Positions 50,952 to 60,222 of a stretch of 64,000 nucleotides of DNA are shown piece after piece. The position numbers were made by a program, and so were the translations under genes. A model generated the notes under the pieces. It was not told the DNA's origin, ran no database searches, and was given only the letters and a program-made list of their open reading frames with translations. Source of the DNA: BAIKAL-G1 sp943370385 (GTDB lineage: Bacteria; Cyanobacteriota; Cyanobacteriia; PCC-6307; Cyanobiaceae); NCBI GenBank assembly GCA_943370385.1, contig CALRQT020000007.1:1-64000 (forward strand). The letters are read 5' to 3'. The stretch's first letter is position 1. The number at the start of each line of letters is the position of its first letter.

Positions 50952-51770
50952 TCAGAAGAGGGCGGGACGACGGTGCTGCAGGCTCGGCATCTGGGCCCGC
51001 ACCCGGGAGCCATGGCCGGGATCCACCGGAGCCACGGCCAGGCCCGGCGCCACGCCCGCATCGGCCAGCACCGTGCCCCAGGGGTCGATCACCATGGCGT
51101 GGCCATAGCTCTGGCGGCGGCCGTAGTGGAGACCCGTCTGGGCCGGGGCCAGCACGTAGGCGGTGTTTTCGATCGCCCGGGCCTGGAGCAGCACCTGCCA
51201 GTGGTCCTTGCCGGTGAAGGCGGTGAAGGCGGCGGGAATCATCAACAGATCGGCCCCGCTGGCGGCCAAATGACGGTAGAGCTCAGGAAAGCGCACGTCG
51301 TAGCAGATGGACAGGCCCACCTTGCAGAGGCCAGGGATCTCCACCACGGGCGGCAGGCTCGAGCCGGGCTGCACCGTGGCCGACTCCCGGTAGGTGTTGC
51401 CGTCGGGCAAATCCACATCGAAGAGGTGGATTTTGTCGTAGCGGGCCAGCAGCTGGCCGTCCTTGCTCACCAGGTCGGCCCGGTTGAAGGTTTGGCCGTC
51501 CCCGGCCGGGGCCGGGTAGCCGCCACCGAGCAGGGCCACCTGGTAGCGGCGGGCCATGGTGACAATGAACTTCTCGCTGCGTTCGGCCAGCATGGGCGCC
51601 AGCTCCAGCCGCAGGGCGTCTGGGCCCATGAAGGCAAAGTTTTCCGGCAATCCCACCAGCTCGGCGCCGCGGCGCACGGCCAGCTCGATCTGTTCCTCGG
51701 CGGCGGCCCAGTTGGCCTCGGGATCGGAGGTGCTGGTGAGCTGGATTGCTGCCGCCAGAAAGCTTGTCAC
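50952..51770 (-). CDS. Nitrilase-family carbon-nitrogen hydrolase (Nit2/deaminated glutathione amidase-like)
   Basis: The 272-residue protein from GTG 51770 has the Glu-Lys-Cys triad motifs: GLPENFAFMG with Glu, RYDKIHLFDVD with Lys, and GLSICYDVRFPELYR with Cys. The YDVRFPELYR form is typical of the NitFhit/Nit1-Nit2 branch that clears deaminated glutathione or omega-amides. A 16-base C tract sits 52 bases upstream of its start. The amidase gene follows 8 bases downstream. Confidence 0.9.
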   Translation of the reverse strand: MTSFLAAAIQLTSTSDPEANWAAAEEQIELAVRRGAELVGLPENFAFMGPDALRLELAPMLAERSEKFIVTMARRYQVALLGGGYPAPAGDGQTFNRADLVSKDGQLLARYDKIHLFDVDLPDGNTYRESATVQPGSSLPPVVEIPGLCKVGLSICYDVRFPELYRHLAASGADLLMIPAAFTAFTGKDHWQVLLQARAIENTAYVLAPAQTGLHYGRRQSYGHAMVIDPWGTVLADAGVAPGLAVAPVDPGHGSRVRAQMPSLQHRRPALF

Positions 51771-51821
51771 CGCTGCAAAATCCCTGGCCGAGCAACTTTA
51801 CGGGTGCGGCGATCCGGCCCG

Positions 51822-51837
51822 CCCCCCCCCCCCCCCC
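51822..51837. repeat. C16 homopolymer upstream of the nitrilase gene
   Basis: Sixteen consecutive C on the plus strand (G16 on the coding strand) lie between the comB stop and the nitrilase start, about 50 bases before the start codon. It is by far the longest homopolymer in the window. Confidence 0.95.
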
Positions 51838-51870
51838 GAGCCGCTGGGCCTGGGCGGGGATGGGGCCCCC

Positions 51871-52641
51871 TCAGCGGGCTTCGAGCACGCCCGGGCTGGT
51901 CTGGGTGGGCACGATTGTGAGGCTGTCGACGGCAGCGCAGCAGCGGAAATCGGCGTCGTGGTCACCCAAGGCGATCAGGCGCTGGCCATGGCTAGCGGCC
52001 CGCAGGCAGCCCTCGGGGTCCTGGCGCCATTGCTGCCAGAGGGCCAGGGCCGCCAGCATCTCGTCGTTGCCGCTTGTGACAGTGCCGCCTGCGCCTAGGT
52101 CCATGGCGGCGGCCGCCACGGCCCCGGCCGCCAGGCTGTCTTCGAGGGAATAGTCGCCCTCCCAACCGCTGCCCACGATCCACACCGTCTGGGCGCCGGA
52201 GTCCAGCAACCGTTGGGCCACGGCGCTGCGGTTGGGAAGGCAGGCGGTCACGAGCAGGGCCACGGGCCGCACCCGGTCGAGGGAACGGGTGCCGTTGGTG
52301 GTGCTCATGAACAGGCGCTTGCCCGCCACCAACTCCGGGGTCACCGCCAGGGGCGAATTGCCCAGGTCAAAGCCCTCCAAACGCTTGCCGCCCCGTTCGC
52401 CCGCCCGCAGGCGTTTGCCTGCCGGCCAGGCGCTGGCGGCCGCCTCCAGTTCAGCCAGGTCGGCGAAGGCCTGGATCGCCTCGGCGCCGTTGGCCAGGGA
52501 CCAGGCGATGGTTGTGGTGGCCCGCAGCACATCAATCACCACGGCCGCATCGGGCCAGGTGGGAGTGCCAGCACCCTCGGCTCCGGCCGGGCCCCCAACC
52601 GCGGGGACGCATTCGGAGGTGGGGAAGTAGGAGATCAGCAC
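51871..52641 (-). CDS. comB: 2-phosphosulfolactate phosphatase family protein (ComB)
   Basis: The 256-residue protein begins with GTG and shows ComB motifs: VVIDVLRATTTIAWSLANGA with the conserved Asp and Arg, GKRLRAGERGGKRLEGFDLGNSP, and STTNGTRSLDRVRP. YSLEDSLAAGAVAAA follows. ComB hydrolyses 2-phosphosulfolactate in coenzyme M synthesis in methanogens; cyanobacteria lack coenzyme M, so the true substrate here is probably another phospho-ester. It is divergent from ubiD. Confidence 0.85.
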   Translation of the reverse strand: MLISYFPTSECVPAVGGPAGAEGAGTPTWPDAAVVIDVLRATTTIAWSLANGAEAIQAFADLAELEAAASAWPAGKRLRAGERGGKRLEGFDLGNSPLAVTPELVAGKRLFMSTTNGTRSLDRVRPVALLVTACLPNRSAVAQRLLDSGAQTVWIVGSGWEGDYSLEDSLAAGAVAAAAMDLGAGGTVTSGNDEMLAALALWQQWRQDPEGCLRAASHGQRLIALGDHDADFRCCAAVDSLTIVPTQTSPGVLEAR

Positions 52642-52693
52642 GGCCGCGATGCAGGTCTGGGTGCGTCACAGTAAGCACCGCAACGGTTCAGCG

Positions 52694-54304
52694 ATGGGTT
52701 CGCCGATGGGCTCAGCTCTGACGACAGGCGGCAAGGGCCAGGCCCGGCGCTCCAGGCGCGATCTGCGGGGCTTCCTGGAGCTGTTGGAGCAGCGGGGCCA
52801 GCTGCGCCGGATCACGGCCCCGGTGGATCCCGACCTGGAAGTGGCAGCGATCGCCGACCGGGTGCTGGCCCTAGGCGGCCCGGCCCTGCTGTTTGAGAAC
52901 GTGATCGGCTCCTCCATGCCGGTGGCGGTGAACCTGCTTGGCACGGTGGAGCGGGTGGTGTGGAGCATGGGCATGGAGGCGCCCGAGGAGCTGGAGGCCC
53001 TCGGCGAGCGCCTGGCCCTGTTGCAGCAGCCCCGGCCCCCCAAGGGCCTCAAGGAGGCGACCCGCTTTGGCGGCCTGCTGCTCGACCTGCTCAAGGCGCG
53101 CCCTGACCTGGACCTCACCCCCCCCTGCCAGCAGCAGGTGTTCAAAGGGGCCGACGTGAACTTGGACAACCTGCCCCTGCTGCGCCCCTGGCCCGGGGAT
53201 GCCGGCTCCGTGATCACCCTCGGGCTGGTGATTACCAAGGATCCGGAAACGGGCGTGCCCAACGTGGGTGTGTACCGGCTGCAGAAGCAGTCGATCAATG
53301 CGGCCACGGTCCATTGGTTGAGCGTGCGCGGCGGCGCCCGCCACCTGCGCAAGGCCGCGGCCCTGGGCAAGCCCCTGGAGGTGGCCGTGGCGATTGGGGT
53401 CCATCCCCTGCTGGTGATGGCCGCGGCCACGCCGATTCCGGTGCAGCTCAGCGAGTGGTTGTTTGCCGGCATCTACGCCGGTGAAGGGGTGCGCCTGGCC
53501 CGCTGCAAGACCGTGAACCTGGAGGTGCCCAGCCACAGCGAAGTGGTGCTCGAAGGCACGATCACCCCCGGCGAGCTGGGTCCCGATGGCCCCTGCGGCG
53601 ACCACATGGGCTTCTATGGCGGCGAAGAGGCCTCGCCCCTGGTGCGCTTCCACTGCGTCACCCAGCGCCGCAACCCGGTGTTCCTCACCACCTTCAGCGG
53701 CCGCCCCCCCAAGGAGGAGGCCATGCTCGCCATTGCCCTCAACCGCCTCTACACGCCGATCCTGCGCCAGCAAATCCCAGAGATCGTCGATTTCTTCCTG
53801 CCGATGGAGGGGCTCAGCTACAAGCTGGCCGTGCTGGCGATCGATAAGGCCTATCCGGGCCAGGCCAAGCGGGCGGCGATGGCCTTCTGGAGCGCCCTGC
53901 CCCAGTTCACCTACACCAAGTTCGTGGTGGTGGTGGACAAGAGCATCAACATCCGCGATCCCCGCCAGGTGATCTGGGCGATCAGCGCCCAGGTGGATCC
54001 CCAACGGGACCTGTTCGTGCTCGAAGACACCCCCTTTGATTCCCTCGACTTCGCCAGCGAGCGCCTGGGCCTGGGCGGCCGCCTGGCCATCGATGCCACC
54101 ACCAAGGTGGGGCCAGAAAAACGCCACGACTGGGGCGAGGCCCTCGGCCGCCCCGCCGAGCTCGAGGCCCGCATCGACGGCCGCTGGGCGGAACTGGGCC
54201 TGGCCGACCTGGGCCAGGGCGAGCCGGACCCGGCCCTGTTCGGCTACACCCTCGAACATGTCCTCGAGCGGCTGGCCCAGGGGGCCCGGGGAGCGAAACC
54301 CTGA
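52694..54304 (+). CDS. ubiD: UbiD family decarboxylase
   Basis: UbiD enzymes are prenylated-FMN-dependent (de)carboxylases, here likely for the quinone ring (plastoquinone pathway). The protein from ATG 52694 is 536 residues and starts DLRGFLELLEQRGQLRRITA after a short leader. Typical parts are LLFENVIGSSMPVAVNLLGT, WPGDAGSVITLGLVITKDP, IPVQLSEWLFAGIYAGEGV, GDHMGFYGGEEASPLV and PKFVVVVDKSINIRDPRQVIWAI-like sequence near the end. An earlier ATG at 52649 is possible. The gene overlaps or abuts an Rrf2-type gene downstream. Confidence 0.93.
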   Translation: MGSPMGSALTTGGKGQARRSRRDLRGFLELLEQRGQLRRITAPVDPDLEVAAIADRVLALGGPALLFENVIGSSMPVAVNLLGTVERVVWSMGMEAPEELEALGERLALLQQPRPPKGLKEATRFGGLLLDLLKARPDLDLTPPCQQQVFKGADVNLDNLPLLRPWPGDAGSVITLGLVITKDPETGVPNVGVYRLQKQSINAATVHWLSVRGGARHLRKAAALGKPLEVAVAIGVHPLLVMAAATPIPVQLSEWLFAGIYAGEGVRLARCKTVNLEVPSHSEVVLEGTITPGELGPDGPCGDHMGFYGGEEASPLVRFHCVTQRRNPVFLTTFSGRPPKEEAMLAIALNRLYTPILRQQIPEIVDFFLPMEGLSYKLAVLAIDKAYPGQAKRAAMAFWSALPQFTYTKFVVVVDKSINIRDPRQVIWAISAQVDPQRDLFVLEDTPFDSLDFASERLGLGGRLAIDATTKVGPEKRHDWGEALGRPAELEARIDGRWAELGLADLGQGEPDPALFGYTLEHVLERLAQGARGAKP

Positions 54305-54822
54305 GCGAGCTGCTGCGCAAAAGCGGGATCCAGGCCCTGCGGGCCCTGTTGCAGCTGGCGGCCGAACCCAAGCGCTGGCAGTCGATCACAGCCATCGCCA
54401 GGGCCCAGGACCTGCCCCAGCCCATGCTTGAGCAACTGCTCCTGCAACTGCGGCGCGCGGGCCTGGTGGAAGCCCGCCGCGGCCGCTATGGCGGCTATCG
54501 CCTGGGCCGACCCGCCCGGGAGATCCCCGTGGCCGCCGTGCTCGAGGCGGTCGCTGGCGGGGCGGGTTTAACGGCGCCACTCCAGGCAGGGCTGGCGCCA
54601 GCGGAGCCTGGGAGCCAAGCGGGCTCCTTTGACAAGCCTGCCGCTGAACTGGAAGCCAACGGGGAGGCCGTGGCGGAGGAACGGGTGCTGGCGGCCCTGG
54701 AGCGGCGCCTCAAACGGGCCCTGGAACGGGAACTGCGCGACCTGAGCCTGGAGGAGCTCCACTACGACCAGCGCAGCTGGCAGGAAAGCCTGAGCAACGA
54801 CGGCGGCCTACTGCTGGGATAG
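54301..54822 (+). CDS. Rrf2 family winged-helix regulator without cysteines
   Basis: The frame starting at CTG 54301 (overlapping the ubiD TGA) gives LSELLRKSGIQALRALLQLA, the typical Rrf2 first helix. LEQLLLQLRRAGLVEARRG and GRYGGYRLGRP follow as recognition helix and wing. No ATG, GTG or TTG lies in frame between ubiD and that helix; the next candidate, TTG 54349, would delete it. The protein contains no cysteine in this frame, so it cannot ligate an Fe-S cluster as IscR/NsrR do. The last 65 residues are an acidic/basic helix. It is probably translated with ubiD. Confidence 0.8.
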   Translation: MSELLRKSGIQALRALLQLAAEPKRWQSITAIARAQDLPQPMLEQLLLQLRRAGLVEARRGRYGGYRLGRPAREIPVAAVLEAVAGGAGLTAPLQAGLAPAEPGSQAGSFDKPAAELEANGEAVAEERVLAALERRLKRALERELRDLSLEELHYDQRSWQESLSNDGGLLLG

Positions 54823-54903
54823 GGCAATTGGGGGAACAGACCTGGCCGCCCCTGGCCTGCGGGCGTCCCCTGCCTACGCTCACGCACCAGATGCCCTAGC
54901 CCC

Positions 54904-56211
54904 ATGCCCCTCGCCCTGGGAACCCAGCCGGCCCGCAGCCTCCAGGGGGTGGTTCAGGTGCCCGGCGACAAGTCGATTTCGCACCGGGCCCTGCTGTTTG
55001 GCGCGATCGCCGAAGGCACCACCCGCATCACGGGTTTGCTGCCCGCTGAGGATCCCCTCAGCACCGCCGCCTGCCTGCGGGCCATGGGCGTGACCATCTC
55101 CGCCATTGAGGCGGGCCAACCGGTGTGCGTCGAAGGCGTGGGCCTCGATGGCCTACGCGAACCCGAGGACGTGCTCGATTGCGGTAACTCGGGCACCACC
55201 ATGCGCCTGATGCTCGGCCTGCTGGCCGGCCGGGCCGGCCGCCACTTCGTGCTCACGGGCGATGGCTCCCTGCGGCGCCGACCCATGCAGCGGGTGGGCG
55301 GCCCCCTGGCCCAGATGGGGGCCCAGATCTCCGGGCGCAGCGGCGGCAACCTGGCCCCCCTGGCGATCCAGGGCCAGCAGCTTCACGGCGCCACGATCCG
55401 CACGCCCGTGGCCTCGGCCCAGGTGAAAAGCGCCCTGGTGCTGGCCGCCCTCACGGCAACAGGGGCCACCACCGTGATCGAGCCGGTGCAGAGCCGGGAC
55501 CACAGCGAGCGGATGCTGCGGGCCTTCGGCGCCCAGCTCAGCGTCGGTGGACCCGGCCTGACCGAAGTGACCGTGACCCCGGGGGCCAGCCTGCGGGGCC
55601 AGGACGTAATCGTGCCCGGCGATATCAGCTCGGCCGCCTTCTGGCTGGTGGCCGGCGCCATTACCCCCGGCGCCGACCTGACCGTGCAGAACGTGGGCCT
55701 CAACCCCAGCCGCACCGGCGTGCTCGATGTGCTCGAGCAAATGGGCGCCCGCATCGAGCTGCTCAACGGCCGCGAGGTGGCCGGCGAACCGGTCGGCGAC
55801 CTGCGCGTGACCCACGGCCCCCTCCAGGCCTTCACGATCGGCGCCGATCTGATCCCGCGCCTGGTGGATGAAATCCCCGTGTTGGCGGTGGCGGCCTGCT
55901 ACGCCGAGGGGGTGAGCCGGGTCAGCGGCGCCGAGGAGCTGCGGGTCAAGGAAACGGACCGGCTGGCGGTGATGGCCCGCCAACTGGGGGCCATGGGCGC
56001 CCGCATCGAGGAATTTGCCGATGGGATGACCATCCAGGGCGGCATGACCCTGCACGGGGCCGAGGTGGATAGCGAAACCGACCATCGCGTTGCCATGAGC
56101 CTGGCGGTGGCGGCCCAGGTGGCCCAGGGGCCCACCCAGCTCCATCGCGCCGAGGCGGCGGCTGTGTCCTACCCCGGCTTCTGGGAGGACCTGGAGCGGC
56201 TCCAGGCCTGA
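54904..56211 (+). CDS. aroA: 3-phosphoshikimate 1-carboxyvinyltransferase (EPSP synthase)
   Basis: AroA joins shikimate 3-phosphate and PEP in the shikimate pathway. The 435-residue protein has PGDKSISHRALLFGAIA, LDCGNSGTTMRLMLGLLAG, GDGSLRRRPMQRV, RTPVASAQVKSALVLAAL and EIPVLAVAACYAEGVSRV with ELRVKETDRLAVMA. It is the class I/II-like bacterial form of normal length. It is followed after 7 bases by an MnmC-like gene. Confidence 0.97.
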   Translation: MPLALGTQPARSLQGVVQVPGDKSISHRALLFGAIAEGTTRITGLLPAEDPLSTAACLRAMGVTISAIEAGQPVCVEGVGLDGLREPEDVLDCGNSGTTMRLMLGLLAGRAGRHFVLTGDGSLRRRPMQRVGGPLAQMGAQISGRSGGNLAPLAIQGQQLHGATIRTPVASAQVKSALVLAALTATGATTVIEPVQSRDHSERMLRAFGAQLSVGGPGLTEVTVTPGASLRGQDVIVPGDISSAAFWLVAGAITPGADLTVQNVGLNPSRTGVLDVLEQMGARIELLNGREVAGEPVGDLRVTHGPLQAFTIGADLIPRLVDEIPVLAVAACYAEGVSRVSGAEELRVKETDRLAVMARQLGAMGARIEEFADGMTIQGGMTLHGAEVDSETDHRVAMSLAVAAQVAQGPTQLHRAEAAAVSYPGFWEDLERLQA

Positions 56212-56218
56212 TCCAGGG

Positions 56219-57325
56219 GTGATCGAACCGGCGTTCTGGTGCGAGCCCTTACCTGCAGGCGCCGGAGATGGCCCAAGCCATCCAGGCCTGGCTGACCCCT
56301 TGGGGGCCCTGAGCTGGCAACCGACGGCCGACGGCAGTCCCACCCTCTGGAGCGAAGCCTTTGGCGAGGCCTTCCACAGCACCGGAGGGGCCCGCCAGGA
56401 GGCCGAGCGCAAATTCGTGGCCCCAGCCCAGCTGGAGCGCTTTGCGCCCGGCCACTGCCTGCAGGTGCTCGATCTCTGCGTCGGCCTCGGCTACAACAGC
56501 GCCGCCCTGCTTGAGGCCGCCCAGGACCGGGGCCTGGCCATCCGCTGGTGGGGTCTGGAGCTCGATCCCCGCCCCCTGCAGTTGGCCCTGGCCGATCCGA
56601 GCTTTCGCAGCGGCTGGCGCCCCTCGACCCTGGCTGCCCTAGGGCAGCTCGGCGCCTCCGGCCACTGGCGCCTGAACGCCGAGGCGCCCACTGCCCACCA
56701 GTCGCGAGGCCCGGGCGAACCGTCAGGGACCGCACCCCAAGACTCCTGGGGCCGCTGGTGGCTGGGCGATGCCCGCTCCCAGCTGGCATCGGTGCTGGCC
56801 GATGCCCGCGGCCAGTGCGATCTGGTGCTCCATGACGCCTTCTCGCCCGGCCACTGCCCCCAGCTCTGGACCCTCGAATTCCTGGGTCAACTGGCCAGCG
56901 CCCTGCAACCCCAGGGCCGGCTGCTCACCTACTGCAGCGCCGCCGCGGTGCGCGGGTCCCTCCGCCAGGCCGGCCTGGAGCTGGCCAACCTGGCCCCAGG
57001 GCCCGTAGGCGGCCCCAACGAAGCCACCAGCTCCGCCAAGGCCTGGAGCAACGGCACGGTCGCCACCCCCCAGGCGCTGCCCCCCGATCCCACGGGGTTG
57101 ATCCGGCCACTCAGCGCCATGGAGGAGGCCCACCTGGCCAGCCGGGCCGCCGAGCCCTACCGGGACCCCACGGGCCTGGCGGAGGCCAGCGCGATCCTGG
57201 CGGCCCGCCAGCGGGCCCAGGCCAGCCACCCAGGCGTCAGCACCAGCGCCTGGCGGCGCCAATGGGGGCTCGATCGCCGCCCCAACGGGCCGCCAACACC
57301 GGCTGGCCCTAGCAACGGCCGGTAG
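56219..57325 (+). CDS. MnmC/DUF752-like SAM-dependent methyltransferase
   Basis: The 368-residue protein from GTG 56219 shows the MnmC2/DUF752 pattern: GSPTLWSEAFGEAFHSTGGARQEA, VLDLCVGLGYNSAALLEAA (SAM site), WWGLELDPRPLQLALAD and DLVLHDAFSPGHCPQLWTLE with the conserved aromatic-context HDAFSP. In Escherichia coli the matching domain methylates the tRNA wobble uridine (mnm5s2U). Free-standing cyanobacterial versions probably do a similar job. The C-terminal 100 residues are low complexity. Compared with the 250-residue family norm it is long. Confidence 0.85.
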   Translation: MIEPAFWCEPLPAGAGDGPSHPGLADPLGALSWQPTADGSPTLWSEAFGEAFHSTGGARQEAERKFVAPAQLERFAPGHCLQVLDLCVGLGYNSAALLEAAQDRGLAIRWWGLELDPRPLQLALADPSFRSGWRPSTLAALGQLGASGHWRLNAEAPTAHQSRGPGEPSGTAPQDSWGRWWLGDARSQLASVLADARGQCDLVLHDAFSPGHCPQLWTLEFLGQLASALQPQGRLLTYCSAAAVRGSLRQAGLELANLAPGPVGGPNEATSSAKAWSNGTVATPQALPPDPTGLIRPLSAMEEAHLASRAAEPYRDPTGLAEASAILAARQRAQASHPGVSTSAWRRQWGLDRRPNGPPTPAGPSNGR

Positions 57326-57354
57326 ATTCCCGGCCAGTGATCCCGCCCCTGCCG

Positions 57355-58704
57355 ATGCTCGCCGTTGCCGTGTTGGCTGCCGGGAAGGGCACCCGCATGA
57401 AGAGCGACCTGCCCAAGGTGCTCCAGCCCCTCGCCGGCGCCACCCTGGTGGAACGGGTACTGGCCAGTTGCCAGCGGCTCGATCCCGCCCGCCAGCTGCT
57501 GGTGGTGGGCCACCAGGCCGAGCGGGTTGGGGCCTCCCTGGCGGCCCGGCCCGAGCTGGAGTACGTGCTCCAGCAACCCCAGAACGGCACCGGCCACGCC
57601 GTGCAGCAACTGCTGGAACCCCTGGCCGGCTTTGAAGGCGAACTGCTGGTGCTCAATGGCGATGTGCCCCTGCTGCGCGAGCAGACCCTGGAGCACCTGC
57701 TGGAGCGCCACCGGGCCAGCGGCGCCGCCGTCACCCTGCTCACCGCCCGCCTGGCCGATCCCACCGGCTACGGCCGGGTGATCGCCGATGACGCCGGACA
57801 GGTGAGCGCCATCGTTGAGCATCGCGACTGCACGCCCGAGCAGCGGACGATCAACCTGATCAACGCAGGGATTTATTGCTTCGATTGGGCCCGCTTGGCC
57901 CAGGTGTTGCCAAAGCTCAGCAGTGACAACGACCAGGGCGAGCTCTACCTCACCGACACCGTGGCCCTGTTGGGCTCAGCGATCCACGTGGAGGTGGCCG
58001 ATGCTGATGAAATCAATGGCATCAACGACCGGCTGCAGCTCTCCCAGTGCGAGGCCGTTTTGCAACAGCGCCTGCGGGAGCACTGGATGCGGGAGGGGGT
58101 GACCTTTGTGGATCCGGCCAGCTGCAGCCTCAGCGATGGCACCCGCTTCGGCCGTGATGTGATCGTCGAACCCCAGAGCCACTTCCGCGGCAGCAACCAG
58201 ATCGGCGATGGCTGCCGCATCGGCCCGGGCAGCCTGTTGGAGGACGCCCAGCTGGGCATTGGGGTGACGGTGCTGTTCTCGGTGGTGAACGGCGCCCAGG
58301 TGGGGGATCGCTGCGTGATCGGTCCCTACAGCCAGCTGCGGCCGGGCACCCGGCTGGAGGCGGACTGCCGCGTCGGCAATTTCGTGGAAATCAAAAACAG
58401 CCACCTCGATCACGGCTGCAAGGCCAACCACCTCAGCTACATCGGCGACGCCGACCTGGGCCAGGGCGTGAACGTGGGCGCCGGCACGATCACGGCCAAC
58501 TACGACGGCCTGCGCAAACACCGCACCCTGATTGGCAGCGGCAGCAAGACCGGCGCCAACAGCACCCTGGTGGCGCCGGTGAGCCTCGGCGCCGGCGTCA
58601 CGGTGGCGGCCGGCAGCGTGATCACCCGTGACGTGGCCGCCGGGGCCCTGGCCCTGGGCCGGGCCCGCCAGGTGGTGAAGGAGAACTGGCCGGGCCCCGC
58701 CTGA
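57355..58704 (+). CDS. glmU: Bifunctional GlcNAc-1-P uridyltransferase / glucosamine-1-P acetyltransferase
   Basis: GlmU makes UDP-N-acetylglucosamine for cell wall and lipopolysaccharide. From ATG 57355 the protein is 449 residues. It begins LAVAVLAAGKGTRMKSDLPK, continues with QNGTGHAVQQLL and LVLNGDVPLLR, then a left-handed helix of hexapeptide repeats from about residue 250 (VGNFVEIKNSHLDHGCKANH, YIGDADLGQGVNVGAGTITA, NYDGLRKHRTLIG). A GTG at 57337 would add six residues. It is a complete two-domain enzyme. Confidence 0.97.
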   Translation: MLAVAVLAAGKGTRMKSDLPKVLQPLAGATLVERVLASCQRLDPARQLLVVGHQAERVGASLAARPELEYVLQQPQNGTGHAVQQLLEPLAGFEGELLVLNGDVPLLREQTLEHLLERHRASGAAVTLLTARLADPTGYGRVIADDAGQVSAIVEHRDCTPEQRTINLINAGIYCFDWARLAQVLPKLSSDNDQGELYLTDTVALLGSAIHVEVADADEINGINDRLQLSQCEAVLQQRLREHWMREGVTFVDPASCSLSDGTRFGRDVIVEPQSHFRGSNQIGDGCRIGPGSLLEDAQLGIGVTVLFSVVNGAQVGDRCVIGPYSQLRPGTRLEADCRVGNFVEIKNSHLDHGCKANHLSYIGDADLGQGVNVGAGTITANYDGLRKHRTLIGSGSKTGANSTLVAPVSLGAGVTVAAGSVITRDVAAGALALGRARQVVKENWPGPA

Positions 58705-58766
58705 GGGGGATGGGCCTTGTCACCGGGCGCCTGGGCTAGGAACGCCTGGGGCTCCGGATGTCCGGC

Positions 58767-60209
58767 TTAGGGGGTGACTGGTTGGCCTGAACCCAGGGCC
58801 CGCTCCAGCAGGGGAATCGCCCGCTCCAGGGCCACCCCCCGACTGGCCTTGAGCAACACCTGGTCACCAGGCTCAAGCCAAGCCACCAGCTCCTGGGCCG
58901 CCGCCTCCGGACTGGTGACCAGGGCCAGCCGGGGCAGGCCCTGGGCCGCCGCCGCCATCACCCGGCCCTCGGGGCCGCCATCGACGATCACCAGGCCATC
59001 GAGCCCCAGGGCCAGAGCCCGCTCGGCGACCTGGCGATGCAGCTCCAGGCTTTGCTCGCCGAGCTCGAGCATGGTGCCGAGCACCGCGAACCGCCGACCC
59101 GCCGGGAGCCGGGCCCCTGCAGCCCCCTGGCCAGGCGACGCAGGACTGGGCGACCCCGAAGCAGAACCAGCCAACAGGGCAAGGGCGGCCAGGGTCGCCT
59201 CCGGGGAGGCGTTGTAGGTCTCATCCAGCAGCTCAATCGCGCCGAGGCGCAGCCGGCGACTGCGGCCGCCGGGCAAGGCCAGCTCCAGGGCCTGCCGGGG
59301 ATCGAGGGGCATGCCCAGGCTGGCTGCGGCGGCCAGGGCCAGCAGCAAATTTCGGGCGTTGTGGGCACCCGGCAAGGGCAGGGGGATCACGGCCTCGCCC
59401 ACCGTCAGGGTCTGGGTAGCCCCATCGAGCTGGCCGACCCAATCGGCCTGGGCCTCAAAGCCCTCACCCGCCAGGGCGACCCGCAGCACCCGCCCGTTCC
59501 ACACGGCGGCCAGGCTCCGATCGAGCAGGGGATCACCGGCTGGAATCACCACCAGGCCCTCGGGGTTAAGGGCACTGGTGATCTCGCACTTGGCCTGGGC
59601 GATCGCCTCGCGGCTGCCCAGCCGGCCGATGTGGGCCGTACCCACGTTGGTAATCACGGCCAGATCAGGTTCGCAGCAGCGGCCGAGCCGCTCGATTTCG
59701 CCCAGGCCCCGCATGCCCATCTCCACCACCACGGCCCGGTGCTCGGCCGTGGCCTGCAGGAGGGTCAGGGGCACGCCGATGTCGTTGTTTTCGTTGCCCT
59801 GGCTGGCCCACACGGGGCCCGTGGTGGCCAGCACGGAGCGGAGCAGTTCCCGGGTGGTGGTTTTGCCCGCCGAACCGGTCACCGCCAGCACCGGGGCAGC
59901 CAGCTGGCGGCGCCAGAGCAGGCCCAGTTCCTGGTAGGCCGCCAGGGTGTCGTCCACCAGCCAGCAGGCCAGGCCAGCGGGGACCAGCCCGGCCCGATCC
60001 CGTTGCACCAGGGCCGCCTGGGCGCCCAGGCGGGCGGCTTCGGCCAGAAAGCGGTGGCCGTCGAAGCGTTCGCCCACCAGGGGCACAAACAGGCTGCCGG
60101 GCCGCAGCTGGCGGCTGTCGGTGCAGACGGGGCCCAGCTCCTGGCCAGGATCCAAGGCGGGGCCGCCCAGGGGAGCCCCCCAGCGCTCGATCAACCGGCT
60201 CAGCTGCAT
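58767..60209 (-). CDS. murF: UDP-N-acetylmuramoyl-tripeptide--D-alanyl-D-alanine ligase
   Basis: MurF adds D-Ala-D-Ala to the muropeptide. The 480-residue protein has the Mur ligase N-domain (SRQLRPGSLFVPLVGERFDG), P-loop TGSAGKTTTRELLRSVL, NENNDIGVPLTLL, VVVEMGMRGLGEIERL, and the C-domain LLDETYNASPEATLAAL. It converges on glmU; both feed peptidoglycan synthesis. The upstream gene on the same strand starts 13 bases away. Confidence 0.96.
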   Translation of the reverse strand: MQLSRLIERWGAPLGGPALDPGQELGPVCTDSRQLRPGSLFVPLVGERFDGHRFLAEAARLGAQAALVQRDRAGLVPAGLACWLVDDTLAAYQELGLLWRRQLAAPVLAVTGSAGKTTTRELLRSVLATTGPVWASQGNENNDIGVPLTLLQATAEHRAVVVEMGMRGLGEIERLGRCCEPDLAVITNVGTAHIGRLGSREAIAQAKCEITSALNPEGLVVIPAGDPLLDRSLAAVWNGRVLRVALAGEGFEAQADWVGQLDGATQTLTVGEAVIPLPLPGAHNARNLLLALAAAASLGMPLDPRQALELALPGGRSRRLRLGAIELLDETYNASPEATLAALALLAGSASGSPSPASPGQGAAGARLPAGRRFAVLGTMLELGEQSLELHRQVAERALALGLDGLVIVDGGPEGRVMAAAAQGLPRLALVTSPEAAAQELVAWLEPGDQVLLKASRGVALERAIPLLERALGSGQPVTP

Positions 60210-60222
60210 GGGGGGGCTCCGC

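Noticed and set aside
52871..54259. 462-codon minus-strand frame opposite ubiD
   Set aside because: Antisense shadow rich in Gly/His/Gln; ubiD motifs are unambiguous.
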